Of a stretch of DNA of 64,000 nucleotides, positions 1-8,244 are shown piece by piece. This DNA comes from Pseudomonas serbica (lineage in GTDB: Bacteria; Pseudomonadota; Gammaproteobacteria; Pseudomonadales; Pseudomonadaceae). The notes under the pieces are model-generated. The model was not told the DNA's origin. It did no database searches and saw nothing but the letters and a program-made list of their open reading frames with translations. The position numbers and the translations under genes were made by a program. Numbering within the stretch: position 1 is the first letter of the stretch; each line of letters opens with the position of its first letter. The stretch is taken from assembly GCF_028823535.1 (NCBI RefSeq), contig NZ_JAQIYM010000006.1, forward strand, positions 248,001 to 312,000, in the 5' to 3' direction.

Positions 1-1
1 G

Positions 2-568
2 TTTCTGTCGGCCTGGCAGGCCCGTCACCCGCAGTCGAAACTGACTCGCCGCGAAGTCGGCCGGGCGTTGATCCCGCCGGTCAACGAAGCCTTCGTGGCC
101 GCCGCGTTTTACCCCGAACCCGATGCGCGTCCGCTGTCGATGCAGGCAGATCTGGCGTTCAGCGATACGTTGGTGGGCGAGTTGCTCGGCCATGACGTAT
201 TGGTGATTTCCACACCGATGCACAACTTCAGCGTGCCAAGCGGCTTGAAAGCCTGGATCGACCAGATCGTGCGGCTTGGGCTGACCTTCAATCACACCCT
301 GGATAACGGTATCGCGCAGTACGAGCCGCTGGTGCAGGGCAAAAAGGCCTTGATCGTCACCAGTCGCGGCGGCTTCGGCTTCGGCCCGGGCGGTGAGTTG
401 GAGGCGTTGAACCATGCCGATACGCTGCTACGCACGGCGCTGGGATTCATCGGCATCACCGATGTCACCGTGGTCGCCGCTGAAGGCGAAGAGTCCGAGG
501 CGCGCACATTCGAAGTCTCGGCCGCCGAAGCAGAGCAGCGCTTGCTGGCACTGGCCAGGGAGTTCTAG
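2..568 (+). CDS. FMN-dependent NADH-azoreductase-like flavoprotein, 5' partial
   Basis: The reading frame is open from base 2, so the start lies before the window and only the C-terminal ~188 residues are present. The fold is flavodoxin-like: a strand ending in [18 protein letters not shown] followed by QIVRLGLTF is the FMN and dimer-interface signature of the AzoR/AcpD family, and the later [12 protein letters not shown] loop is the second flavin-binding loop. Family members use NAD(P)H to reduce quinones or azo compounds in the cytoplasm. The physiological substrate here is unknown. The next gene starts at the base after this stop codon, so the two are probably co-transcribed. Confidence 0.85.
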   Translation, partial: FLSAWQARHPQSKLTRREVGRALIPPVNEAFVAAAFYPEPDARPLSMQADLAFSDTLVGELLGHDVLVISTPMHNFSVPSGLKAWIDQIVRLGLTFNHTLDNGIAQYEPLVQGKKALIVTSRGGFGFGPGGELEALNHADTLLRTALGFIGITDVTVVAAEGEESEARTFEVSAAEAEQRLLALAREF

Positions 569-874
569 GTGGCCTGGCTGTTTTTGCTGATCGCCGCCGG
601 GTTCGAAGTTACCTTCGCCATGGGCATGAAGTACGCCGAGGGCTTTACCCGGCTCTGGCCCTCGCTGATGACCATCGTGGCCGCGGTGGGCGGGATTTAC
701 TTCCTGACCCTGGCCATGCGTGAGTTGCCGGTGAGCATCGCCTACCCGATCTGGACCGCCATCGGTTCCCTGGGCACGGTGTTCCTCGGCTTTGCCTTGC
801 TCGGTGAGAGCCTGACCGCGGTCAAGCTGTTGTCGGTCGGGCTGATCGTGGCGGGTGTGGTGGGGCTGAAGTAG
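569..874 (+). CDS. Small multidrug resistance (SMR) family efflux protein, SugE/Gdx-like
   Basis: This 101-residue protein has four predicted membrane helices, the standard SMR size. The membrane-embedded Glu13 lies in FEVTFAMGMKYAEGFT, which looks more like the Gdx/SugE (guanidinium exporter) branch than the EmrE branch. The LPVSIAYPIWTAIG stretch and the C-terminal GLIVAGVVGLK are also typical. The chosen start is GTG, directly after the TAG of the upstream flavoprotein gene, which implies translational coupling. Proton-coupled export of guanidinium or quaternary ammonium compounds is the family role. The actual substrate cannot be read from sequence, and no guanidine riboswitch is visible. 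Confidence 0.85.
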   Translation: MAWLFLLIAAGFEVTFAMGMKYAEGFTRLWPSLMTIVAAVGGIYFLTLAMRELPVSIAYPIWTAIGSLGTVFLGFALLGESLTAVKLLSVGLIVAGVVGLK

Positions 875-981
875 GGTGGATGGCCTAGACTGGTCGTCGA
901 TTTGTCATGTTCGCTGGCGAAGCTTGGCGGATGTCTTGCATCCGCCAGCCGTCACCCACCGATCACAAGGATGTTTCGCCC

Positions 982-1872
982 ATGTCGCAAGGTTCGGCAA
1001 CGCGTTACCCGCTAGTGCTGGTCCCGGGAATGCTCGGGTTTATCCGTTTGGTGCTCTATCCGTACTGGTACGGGATCGCCGAGGCATTGCGCCGTGGTGG
1101 TGCGGTGGTGTTTGCAGTGCAGGTCTCGCCGCTCAACTCCAGTGAAGTGCGCGGCGAGCAACTGCTGGCGCGGATCGAAGAGATCCTGCGCGAGAGCGGC
1201 GCCGAGAAGGTCAACCTGATTGGCCACAGCCAGGGCTCGCTGACTGCTCGCTATGCGGCGGCCAAACGCCCGGATCTGGTCGCTTCGGTGACCTCGGTGG
1301 CGGGGCCTAATCATGGTTCGGAACTCGCCGATTATCTGCACCGGCACTATCCGCATGACAGTGCGATGGGCCGGCTGGTGACCTTTTTGTTACGGTGCAT
1401 CGCGGCGCTGATGAGCCTGCTGGAGACCGGCTATCGCGGACCGAAGTTGCCGGTCGACATCCATGCCTCCCATCACTCACTCACCACCGCAGGCGTGACC
1501 CTGTTCAATCAGCGTTATCCACAGGGGCTGCCGGAAACCTGGGGCGGGCAAGGGCCGGAACAGGTTAACGGCGTGCGTTATTACTCCTGGTCCGGGACCT
1601 TGCAGCCGGGCAAGACCGATCGCGGGCGCAACCTGTTCGATGGCACCAATCGCAGTTGCCGATTGTTTGCCAAAACCTTCGTTCGCGAGGCCGGGCATTG
1701 CGATGGCATGGTGGGGCGGTACAGTTCGCACCTCGGGACAGTGATTGGCGATGAGTATCCGCTGGACCATTTCGACATCGTCAATCAGTCGTTGGGGCTG
1801 GTGGGGAAAGGGGCGGAGCCGATCCGGTTGTTTGTCGAGCATGCGGCTCGGCTCAAGGCTGCAGGCCTTTAG
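982..1872 (+). CDS. Triacylglycerol lipase, family I.1-like, without signal peptide
   Basis: This 296-residue alpha/beta hydrolase has all parts of a true bacterial lipase: an oxyanion loop at LVLVPGMLGF (about 11-20), nucleophile Ser83 in GHSQG, catalytic Asp241 in CDGMVG, and His263 in PLDHFDIVNQ. The region SSHLGTVI near the C-terminus is family I typical. The start is the ATG with AAGGA 12 bases upstream; an in-frame ATG at 907 adds an unlikely 25-residue leader. No signal peptide is visible and no foldase gene follows. The position of the second conserved disulfide cysteine of P. aeruginosa LipA is Tyr here. It may therefore be an intracellular lipase. It converges on the DMT transporter gene with a 4-base overlap. 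Confidence 0.88.
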   Translation: MSQGSATRYPLVLVPGMLGFIRLVLYPYWYGIAEALRRGGAVVFAVQVSPLNSSEVRGEQLLARIEEILRESGAEKVNLIGHSQGSLTARYAAAKRPDLVASVTSVAGPNHGSELADYLHRHYPHDSAMGRLVTFLLRCIAALMSLLETGYRGPKLPVDIHASHHSLTTAGVTLFNQRYPQGLPETWGGQGPEQVNGVRYYSWSGTLQPGKTDRGRNLFDGTNRSCRLFAKTFVREAGHCDGMVGRYSSHLGTVIGDEYPLDHFDIVNQSLGLVGKGAEPIRLFVEHAARLKAAGL

Positions 1873-2768
1873 GATTTTTGCTCAGGTAACGCTGACCTTG
1901 CGCCCAACACGGTGGTCCAGCGCTCGGAAAGAATCACCCCGCCCAACGTCAACAGGCCGCCCACCAGGTGGTACATCGCCAACTGCTCGTGCAGCACCAC
2001 CGCCGCAATCAGCGCGGTGATCAACGGCAGCAGATTGAAGAACAGCGTGGTCCGGCTCGGCCCCAGACGCACCACGGCCTGCATCCACGCCAGCGGTGCG
2101 ACCATCGAGGCCAGCAGGCAGGCGTAAAGCACCAACGGAATATTCTGCACAGTCAGCCCGGTTTTCGCTGAGGCGAGAAACAACGGGAACAACACCACCA
2201 CCGCTACCAGCACCTGCAGGTACAACAACACCAATGGCGGCAAGCGCAGTTGCCATTTTTTCAGCAAGGTGCTGTAGATCGCATAGGCCAGGGTGGCGAT
2301 CAACATCATCGCGTCACCCAGGTTCACCCCGTGCTCCAGCAGCGCGCCCAGGCTGCCGGACGAGACGACTACCAATACCCCGGCAAACGACAGCACCGCA
2401 CCGGCCAGGGCGCCGATGGTCAGGCGTTGGCCGAGGCTGATGATCGCCATGGCCAGTGACATCAATGGCATCAAGGACAGGATGATGCCCATGTTGGTGG
2501 CAGAGGTCAGGCTCGCGGCGAAGTACGCCAGGCTCTGGTAAACCGCCATGCCGAGTACGCCGAGGACGAAGATCTTACCCAGGTTCGGGCGAATCGACGG
2601 CCAGTGGGCCTTCACCGGTTTGAGCATGAAGGGCGTGAATAACAAGCCGGCCAGCAGCCAGCGGTAAAAACCGATCTCGGCGGGGTAGATCGCCCCGGCC
2701 GACATTTTGGTGATCACGGTGTTGCCGGCCCAGATGAAAATGGCCAGCAGGGGATAAGCGTATTGCAT
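1869..2768 (-). CDS. DMT superfamily permease with two EamA domains
   Basis: This 299-residue inner-membrane protein has ten hydrophobic segments arranged as two EamA repeats (about 1-135 and 150-290). The first opens with LLAIFIWAGNTVITKMSAG and the second with LIATLAYAIYSTLLKKWQLR. Members export metabolites or amino acids; the substrate is not predictable. The gene is divergent from an AraC-family regulator, and the 95-base shared intergenic region contains a near-perfect 18-base palindrome. Local control of this transporter by that regulator is therefore plausible but inferred. The 3' end overlaps the convergent lipase gene by 4 bases. Confidence 0.85.
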   Translation of the reverse strand: MQYAYPLLAIFIWAGNTVITKMSAGAIYPAEIGFYRWLLAGLLFTPFMLKPVKAHWPSIRPNLGKIFVLGVLGMAVYQSLAYFAASLTSATNMGIILSLMPLMSLAMAIISLGQRLTIGALAGAVLSFAGVLVVVSSGSLGALLEHGVNLGDAMMLIATLAYAIYSTLLKKWQLRLPPLVLLYLQVLVAVVVLFPLFLASAKTGLTVQNIPLVLYACLLASMVAPLAWMQAVVRLGPSRTTLFFNLLPLITALIAAVVLHEQLAMYHLVGGLLTLGGVILSERWTTVLGARSALPEQKS

Positions 2769-2789
2769 GGGAAAAACCAGAACGTTGAT

Positions 2790-2807
2790 AAGGGGTAATT
2801 ATCCCTT
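2790..2807. promoter_or_regulatory. Palindrome in divergent DMT/AraC promoter region
   Basis: The 18-base AAGGGGTAATTATCCCTT pairs at 8 of 9 positions about its centre. It sits 22 bases upstream of the transporter start and 56 bases upstream of the AraC-family gene. Placement and symmetry suggest an operator used by the divergent regulator; AraC proteins more often bind direct repeats, so another factor could use it. Confidence 0.4.
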
Positions 2808-2863
2808 GTCTGGTTACAGGCCTATACTTCGATCCAGACAACCGACCACCGATTCCGGACAGC

Positions 2864-3652
2864 ATGACCAGTAAACACATCGACCTGTTGGATTTCAGCG
2901 AACTACCCGCCCCGGTGTACTTCCGCTACGCCGATTTCGATGCGCATCGCTTTGCCTCGGCGCATCGGCACCCGTGGGGCACGCTGGAGTATTCGGCCCA
3001 TGGCGTATTGCACATGGAAATCGGTGGCAGCCGTTTCATGTCGCCACCGCAATACGCGGTATGGGTGCCCCCCGAGACCGAGCACAGCTTCTACAGCAAC
3101 CAGCCGATCAATTATCGCGCGGTCTGCCTGGCGCCCACGCTTTGCCGTGAACTGCCACACGAGGCCTGCACGCTGGCCATCAACGACATCCTCAAGGCGA
3201 TCCTCAAGGACTTTGCCGCCCGGGACGTGAAGATCCCCGAACAGGCGGCGGACCAGCGCCTGGCCCAGGTATTGGTGGATCAACTGCAGCAAGCGCCAGT
3301 GCATGAGTGTTACCTGCCCTATGCCAGCAGTCACCGGCTACTTGAAATCCTTGAGGCCCTGCAGGCCGAGCCCGGGGATAACCGGCCGCTGGCAGACTGG
3401 GCCGCGCAGATTCATGTCAGCGAACGCACCCTGGCGCGGCAGTTTGTCCGTGAGTTGGGCATGAGTTTCGGTGAATGGCGCCAACGCCTGCGCTTCCTGA
3501 CGGCGATCGAGGCGCTGGACAGCCATCGCAGCATTCAGGACGTCGCCTTTGACATGGGTTACAGCACCGGCTCGGCGTTCATTGCCATGTTCCAGCGCCA
3601 GGCCGGGTGTACGCCTGAGCAGTATCGGCGCAGCCACCTGGAGACAAGATGA
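2864..3652 (+). CDS. AraC family transcriptional regulator with cupin-like N-terminus
   Basis: This 262-residue protein has an AraC-type arrangement. The N-terminal half (about 15-110) is cupin-like, with AHRHPWGTLEYSAHGVLHME and the YAVWVPPETEH motif. The C-terminal helix-turn-helix pair spans about 160-262: LADWAAQIHVSERTLARQF is the first HTH and IQDVAFDMGYSTGSAFIAMF the second. It would act as a ligand-responsive transcription factor. It is divergent from the DMT exporter, its likeliest target. The ATG was chosen because it gives a normal-length N-terminus and a clear intergenic region. The effector is unknown. Confidence 0.88.
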   Translation: MTSKHIDLLDFSELPAPVYFRYADFDAHRFASAHRHPWGTLEYSAHGVLHMEIGGSRFMSPPQYAVWVPPETEHSFYSNQPINYRAVCLAPTLCRELPHEACTLAINDILKAILKDFAARDVKIPEQAADQRLAQVLVDQLQQAPVHECYLPYASSHRLLEILEALQAEPGDNRPLADWAAQIHVSERTLARQFVRELGMSFGEWRQRLRFLTAIEALDSHRSIQDVAFDMGYSTGSAFIAMFQRQAGCTPEQYRRSHLETR

Positions 3653-3724
3653 AGGTGTATCAAGTGTTGTCTACACTCCAGATCAAGGCCGTTCCCCTCG
3701 ATGCGGTAACAATGAGAGAACTCC

Positions 3725-4033
3725 ATGAAAATGTTGCGTGCCACTTTGCTGATGATTGGTTTACTCCTGTGTTCCCAAGGCTTTGCCACCACTGACCAAC
3801 AGAACAAGATGACCACCTGCAACGCCGATGCCACGGCCAAAGGCCTCAAGGGCGATGAGCGCAAACTCTTTATGAGCAATTGCCTCAAGGCGGCACCGCC
3901 GGCCACTGAAGCCGTACCGGCCTTGACGCCGCAGCAGGAGAAAATGAAAACATGCAATGCCGACGCCACGACCAAAGACCTCAAGGGCGATGAGCGCAAG
4001 GCGTTCATGAGTGATTGCCTGAAGAAAAAATAA
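3725..4033 (+). CDS. psiF: PsiF-repeat secreted protein
   Basis: This 102-residue exported protein has a signal peptide of about 22 residues (MKMLRATLLMIGLLLCSQGF then AT). Two tandem PsiF repeats follow (about 27-55 and 70-98), each with KMxxCNADAT, an LKGDERKxFM core and a closing CLK, separated by a Pro/Ala linker. Each repeat has two cysteines, which suggests one disulfide per repeat in the periplasm. PsiF was named as a phosphate-starvation-inducible protein in E. coli; its function is unknown. I saw no convincing Pho box in the 72 bases upstream. Confidence 0.85.
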   Translation: MKMLRATLLMIGLLLCSQGFATTDQQNKMTTCNADATAKGLKGDERKLFMSNCLKAAPPATEAVPALTPQQEKMKTCNADATTKDLKGDERKAFMSDCLKKK

Positions 4034-4180
4034 GCATTGGGCCGGGCTGTTAATTCATCTTCGCGAGCAGCGCAAAAAAACGATCGCCCTCCGACCAGGG
4101 TCGAGCCACACATTCCCTAGTGCTGCCATCGGATCGCTGGCAGACTGCCAATCCTTTTACGCCGTTCGTTTTGAGGCTGT

Positions 4181-5194
4181 ATGCCAACGTTTTCTCAACG
4201 TCATGTGTTGCTGGTCATAAGCTGGGTCATCATTTTTGGCGGACTGCTGCTGGTGATCCCGCTACGGTTGTTGCCCAGCCTGCTGGCCGGGTTGCTGGTT
4301 TTCGAACTGGTCAACATGCTTACCCCGCAATTGCAGCGGCTGATCGAAGGCCGGCGTGCGCGGTGGTTGGCGGTGGCGTTGTTGGGCACTTTGGTGGTCA
4401 GCGCGTTGACGCTGATCTTTGCCGGTGCCATCAGCTTTCTGCTGCATGAAGCGGAAAACCCCGGTGCGTCGCTCGACAAGTTCATGGGGGTGGTCGATCG
4501 TGCGCGCGGGCAATTGCCGCCGTTCATCGATGCCTATCTGCCCGCCAGTGCCGCCGAGTTCCGCGTGGCGATCGGCGAGTGGATGAGCAAGCACCTCAGC
4601 GACTTGCAACTGGTGGGCAAGGATGCGGCGCACATGTTTGTGACGCTGCTGATCGGCATGGTGCTGGGGGCGATCATTGCCCTGCAACGCATACCGGACC
4701 TGACCAAACGCAAACCGCTGGCGGCAGCGCTGTTCGACCGTCTGCATTTGCTGGTGCAGGCGTTTCGCAACATCGTGTTCGCCCAGATCAAGATTTCCCT
4801 GCTCAACACCTTCTTTACCGGGATATTCCTGGCGGTGGTGCTGCCAATGTTCGGCATCAAGCTGCCCCTGACCAAGACCTTGATCGTGCTGACCTTCCTG
4901 CTCGGCCTGTTGCCGGTGATTGGCAACCTGATTTCGAACACCCTGATCACGATCGTCGGTCTGTCGCTGTCGATCTGGGTGGCGCTGGCCGCATTGGGCT
5001 ACCTGATTGTCATCCACAAGCTCGAGTACTTTCTCAACGCGCGGATCGTCGGTGGGCAGATCAGTGCCAAGTCGTGGGAGTTGCTCTTGGCGATGCTGGT
5101 GTTCGAGGCCGCGTTCGGCCTGCCGGGGGTGGTGGCAGGGCCGATTTATTACGCGTACCTGAAGAGCGAGTTGAAGCAGGTGGGGATGGTTTGA
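4181..5194 (+). CDS. AI-2E family (PerM/TqsA-like) membrane permease
   Basis: This 337-residue polytopic membrane protein has about eight helices. A cytoplasmic or periplasmic helical stretch (about 90-145) separates N-terminal helices from a hydrophobic C-terminal half, as in AI-2E family transporters. Family-typical segments include FAQIKISLLNTFFTGIFL, the loop LLGLLPVIGNLISNT and GLPGVVAGPIYYAYLKSEL at the end. The family name comes from E. coli TqsA; most members have unrelated or unknown substrates, including Na+/H+ exchange in some bacteria, so no autoinducer role is claimed. The start ATG follows GAGG by 5 bases. A REP pair lies between it and the convergent yegD gene. Confidence 0.8.
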   Translation: MPTFSQRHVLLVISWVIIFGGLLLVIPLRLLPSLLAGLLVFELVNMLTPQLQRLIEGRRARWLAVALLGTLVVSALTLIFAGAISFLLHEAENPGASLDKFMGVVDRARGQLPPFIDAYLPASAAEFRVAIGEWMSKHLSDLQLVGKDAAHMFVTLLIGMVLGAIIALQRIPDLTKRKPLAAALFDRLHLLVQAFRNIVFAQIKISLLNTFFTGIFLAVVLPMFGIKLPLTKTLIVLTFLLGLLPVIGNLISNTLITIVGLSLSIWVALAALGYLIVIHKLEYFLNARIVGGQISAKSWELLLAMLVFEAAFGLPGVVAGPIYYAYLKSELKQVGMV

Positions 5195-5223
5195 TCCGAA
5201 AGATGTATTGCCTGAGCTGGCCT

Positions 5224-5309
5224 CTTCGCGAGCAAGCCCGCTCCCACATTTCAACCGTATTCCGTCTGGAGGAACTCGGTCGAATGTGGGAGCGGGCTTG
5301 CTCGCGAAG
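5224..5309. repeat. REP pair (inverted), GTGGGAGCGGGCTTGCTCGCGA type
   Basis: A perfect 27-base inverted repeat (arms 5224-5250 and 5283-5309) is separated by 32 bases. It lies between two convergent genes. Orientation and spacing match the REP doublet form (REPIN) common in P. fluorescens genomes. Transcripts through it would form a long hairpin. Confidence 0.9.
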
Positions 5310-5329
5310 GGCGTACCAAAGATTTCGGA

Positions 5330-6604
5330 TCAGCCCATCGAACCGTAACGCTTCGCCGCTTCAATCGCCAACCCGCTGCCGATGCTGCCAAAGATATTCC
5401 CTTCCACATGCCGCGCATTCGGCAACATCGCCGAAACGCTGTTGCGCAGAGCCGGAATGCCACTCGAGCCACCGGTGAAAAACACCGTGTCCACCTGATC
5501 GACCCGCACATCGGCCTGGGTCAGCAGTTGGGTAACGCTATTGCGTACGCGCTCGAGCAGGTTGTCGATGGCCGATTCGAACAGGGCACGGCTCAGCTCA
5601 ACGCTCAAGCCGGCTTCGATGCGATCCAGCGGAACATGGCGGTGGTCGGCGTGGGTCAGCTGAATCTTGGTCTCTTCGACTTCCATGGCCAGCCAGTGCC
5701 CGGCGCGCTGTTCGATCAGCTTGAACAGGCGGTCGATGCCACCGGTGTCTTCGATGTCGTAGCGCATGCTGCCCAGGGCCAGTTGGGACTTCTGCGAATA
5801 CACCGAGTTGATGGTGTGCCAGGTCGCCAGGTTCATGTGATGGCTCGTCGGCATGTAGGCACCGCTCTTCATCCGGCTGCCGTAGCCGAACAGCGGCATC
5901 AGGCCCTGCAGGCTCAGTTGCTTGTCGAAATCGGTCCCGCCGATGTGCACGCCGCCGGTGGCAAGGATGTCATCCTGGCGATTGTCGAGCCCCCGACGCT
6001 GTGGCGACAGGCGCACCAGCGAAAAGTCGGAAGTACCACCACCGATGTCGACGATCAGTACCAGCTCTTCCTTCTCGATGGTCGACTCGTAGTCGAACGC
6101 GGCGGCAATCGGTTCGTACTGGAAGGAGACTTCCTTGAAACCGATCTTGCGCGCGACGTCCACCAGGGTGTCCTCGGCCTCTTTGTCGGCCATCGGATCA
6201 TCGTCGACAAAGAACACCGGGCGGCCCAGCACCACTTCTTCGAATTCCCGACCGGCGGCGGCTTCGGCACGGCTCTTGAGCTGGCCGATGAACAGGCCGA
6301 GCAGGTCCTTGAATGGCATGGCCGTGCCAAGCACGCTGGTGTCGTGCTTGATCAGCTTGGAGCCCAGCAGGCTCTTGAGCGAACGCATCAACCGGCCTTC
6401 ATACCCTTCCAGGTACTCGTGCAGCGCCAGCCGGCCGTACACCGGGCGGCGTTCTTCGATGTTGAAGAAGACCACCGAAGGCAGGGTGATCTTGTCGTCC
6501 TCCAGCGCGATCAGCGTTTCCATGCCGGGGCGCAGCCAACCGACGGTGGAGTTTGACGTGCCAAAGTCGATGCCCACGGCACGGGCTGGAGATGCGTTGT
6601 TCAT
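5330..6604 (-). CDS. yegD: Hsp70 family protein, YegD-like
   Basis: The 424-residue protein keeps the actin/Hsp70 ATPase elements: phosphate-1 loop GIDFGTSNSTVGW near residue 11, phosphate-2 VLIVDIGGGTSDFSLV in the middle, and the adenosine motif VFFTGGSSGIPALRNSV near the C-terminus. It ends soon after the ATPase domain, so the long substrate-binding domain and lid of DnaK are missing, as in E. coli YegD. Likely a cytoplasmic chaperone-like ATPase of unknown client. It is divergent from the cbpA-cbpM co-chaperone pair, which makes a functional link possible but unproven. Confidence 0.85.
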   Translation of the reverse strand: MNNASPARAVGIDFGTSNSTVGWLRPGMETLIALEDDKITLPSVVFFNIEERRPVYGRLALHEYLEGYEGRLMRSLKSLLGSKLIKHDTSVLGTAMPFKDLLGLFIGQLKSRAEAAAGREFEEVVLGRPVFFVDDDPMADKEAEDTLVDVARKIGFKEVSFQYEPIAAAFDYESTIEKEELVLIVDIGGGTSDFSLVRLSPQRRGLDNRQDDILATGGVHIGGTDFDKQLSLQGLMPLFGYGSRMKSGAYMPTSHHMNLATWHTINSVYSQKSQLALGSMRYDIEDTGGIDRLFKLIEQRAGHWLAMEVEETKIQLTHADHRHVPLDRIEAGLSVELSRALFESAIDNLLERVRNSVTQLLTQADVRVDQVDTVFFTGGSSGIPALRNSVSAMLPNARHVEGNIFGSIGSGLAIEAAKRYGSMG

Positions 6605-6700
6605 GTCTTGGGGGTTCCGGTTAAAAAACGGCCGCGCAGTGTATGTCAGTGCGCGACAGATTCGAAGGCCGACTATCTGCTAATTCTCGCAAACCCACGT

Positions 6701-6727
6701 CTTGAAAGATGGCTCAAGACCCCCAAA
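6701..6727 (+). promoter_or_regulatory. Candidate sigma-32 (heat-shock) promoter upstream of cbpA
   Basis: CTTGAAA at 6701-6707 and CCCCAAA at 6721-6727 are separated by 13 bases, close to the RpoH consensus CTTGAAA-N11-16-CCCCATNT. It points toward cbpA, whose start is 175 bases downstream. The rest of the 297-base yegD-cbpA gap holds no convincing gene; a 74-codon open frame there (6608-6832) has no recognisable features. Confidence 0.45.
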
Positions 6728-6901
6728 CTACCCTGCATCAAGCTGGTAGCCGCGGAGCAACCGAAAGTCGCACCGCCCGCTGCCGATAAACTTCTTACGC
6801 GCCGCCCGGTCACAACCTTGAGATCGGTCTAACCTTGTTCTGCTGACAAGTGCATGATGAGGCAACTGGCGCGATTTCGATAACGGATGGTGATTCCCGC
6901 G

Positions 6902-7846
6902 ATGGACTTCAAAGACTATTACAAGATTCTCGGTGTGGAGCCGACCGCAGACGACAAGGCGATCAAGGCTGCCTATCGTAAGCTGGCGCGCAAATACCAC
7001 CCCGATGTCAGCAAGGAAAAGGACGCCGAAGCCAAGTTCAAGGACGCCTCTGAAGCCTATGAGGCGCTGAAAAGCGCTGACAAACGCGCCGAGTACGACG
7101 AATTGCGCCGCTATGGCCAGCATGGCCAACCCTTCCAGGGGCCACCGGGCTGGCAGAGCCGTGGCGGTTTTGGCGGCGGTGGCCAGGACACCGGTGACTT
7201 TTCCGATTTCTTCAGCTCGATCTTTGGTAATCGTGGCCCTGGCTTCGGCGGGGCAGAATCACGTCGCAGTACCGGACGTCGAGGGCAGGACGTGGAAATG
7301 GAACTGGGTGTATTCCTCGAAGAAACCCTGTCGACCGAGTCGAAGAAGGTCACCTTCCAGGTGCCGCAGTACAACGCTGCCGGCCAGCATGTGAGCAACA
7401 CCAGCAAAAGCCTGAACGTGAAGATCCCGGCGGGGGTGACCGATGGTGAGCGCATTCGCCTCAAGGGCCAGGGCGCTCCGGGTGTCGGTGGCGGTGCCAA
7501 TGGCGACCTGTACCTGACCATTCGCTTTGCGCCACACCCGAAATTCGACGTCGAAGGCGAGAACCTGATCATCACCTTGCCCTTGGCACCGTGGGAGCTG
7601 GCGCTGGGCACCGAAGTCGCGGTGCCGACCCTGACCGGCAAGATCAACCTCAAGGTCCCGGCGGGCAGCCAGAACGGCCAACGCATGCGCGCCAAGGGCC
7701 ATGGCCTGATGAACAAGGCCGGCGAACGCGGTTACCTGTTCATCCAGTTCAAGGCCGTAATGCCCAAGGCCGCGGACGATGACGTCAAGGCACTGTGGCA
7801 GGAACTGGCAAAGAAAGCCGCTTTCAACCCGCGAGAAAACTTCTGA
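6902..7846 (+). CDS. cbpA: Curved DNA-binding DnaJ-class co-chaperone CbpA
   Basis: This 314-residue protein has an N-terminal J domain (about 1-68) with the HPD motif at residues 33-35, a Gly/Phe-rich linker (about 80-120; [14 protein letters not shown]), and two C-terminal beta-sandwich substrate-binding domains (about 125-305). It lacks the cysteine-rich zinc domain of DnaJ, which defines the CbpA class. It stimulates DnaK ATPase and binds curved DNA in stationary phase in E. coli. The start was set at [10 protein letters not shown] because the family begins there; an in-frame ATG 15 bases earlier is possible. The cbpM gene follows after 23 bases. Confidence 0.93.
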   Translation: MDFKDYYKILGVEPTADDKAIKAAYRKLARKYHPDVSKEKDAEAKFKDASEAYEALKSADKRAEYDELRRYGQHGQPFQGPPGWQSRGGFGGGGQDTGDFSDFFSSIFGNRGPGFGGAESRRSTGRRGQDVEMELGVFLEETLSTESKKVTFQVPQYNAAGQHVSNTSKSLNVKIPAGVTDGERIRLKGQGAPGVGGGANGDLYLTIRFAPHPKFDVEGENLIITLPLAPWELALGTEVAVPTLTGKINLKVPAGSQNGQRMRAKGHGLMNKAGERGYLFIQFKAVMPKAADDDVKALWQELAKKAAFNPRENF

Positions 7847-7869
7847 ACCCAGCGACGGAGTAGCCCATC

Positions 7870-8175
7870 ATGAGCAGCCCCCTGATCGTTCAACTGGACA
7901 TGGCAGAATTCTGTGAGGCGACCGACCTGTCGGACGTCTACGTGATCGAAATCGTCGAGCACGGCATCCTCGAACCTCAGGGCGGGCAGCCCAAGGACTG
8001 GCGCTTCACCGATTACGAACTGACCCTGGCCAAACGCGCCGCCAAGTTGCGGCGCGACCTGGAGCTGGAATGGGAAGGGGTGGCGCTGGCGCTGGACCTG
8101 CTTGAAGAGGTCCAGCAGCTAAGGGCGGAGAATCGGATGTTGAGGCAGCGGTTGGGGCGGTTGGTGGTGGAATGA
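7870..8175 (+). CDS. cbpM: Chaperone modulator CbpM
   Basis: This 101-residue protein has a MerR-like N-terminal helix-turn-helix (about 8-60: DMAEFCEATDLSDVYVIEIV) and a C-terminal coiled helix (DLLEEVQQLRAENRMLRQRL). CbpM binds the J domain of CbpA and blocks its DnaK co-chaperone and DNA-binding activities, so the pair forms a built-in brake. Position just downstream of cbpA and family-typical length support the call. Confidence 0.9.
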   Translation: MSSPLIVQLDMAEFCEATDLSDVYVIEIVEHGILEPQGGQPKDWRFTDYELTLAKRAAKLRRDLELEWEGVALALDLLEEVQQLRAENRMLRQRLGRLVVE

Positions 8176-8244
8176 CAAGATTTGAAGTGCGAGCAACCCA
8201 AGGGATTCCGATAGCTGCCCCAAGCGCTGTTATTGTTTGTTGCC

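Noticed and set aside
876..1145. 89-codon frame after the SMR gene
   Set aside because: Overlaps the 5' end of the lipase in another frame; no RBS or recognisable product.
6608..6832. 74-codon plus-strand frame between yegD and cbpA
   Set aside because: No RBS, no family features, and it overlaps the putative heat-shock promoter; treated as non-coding.
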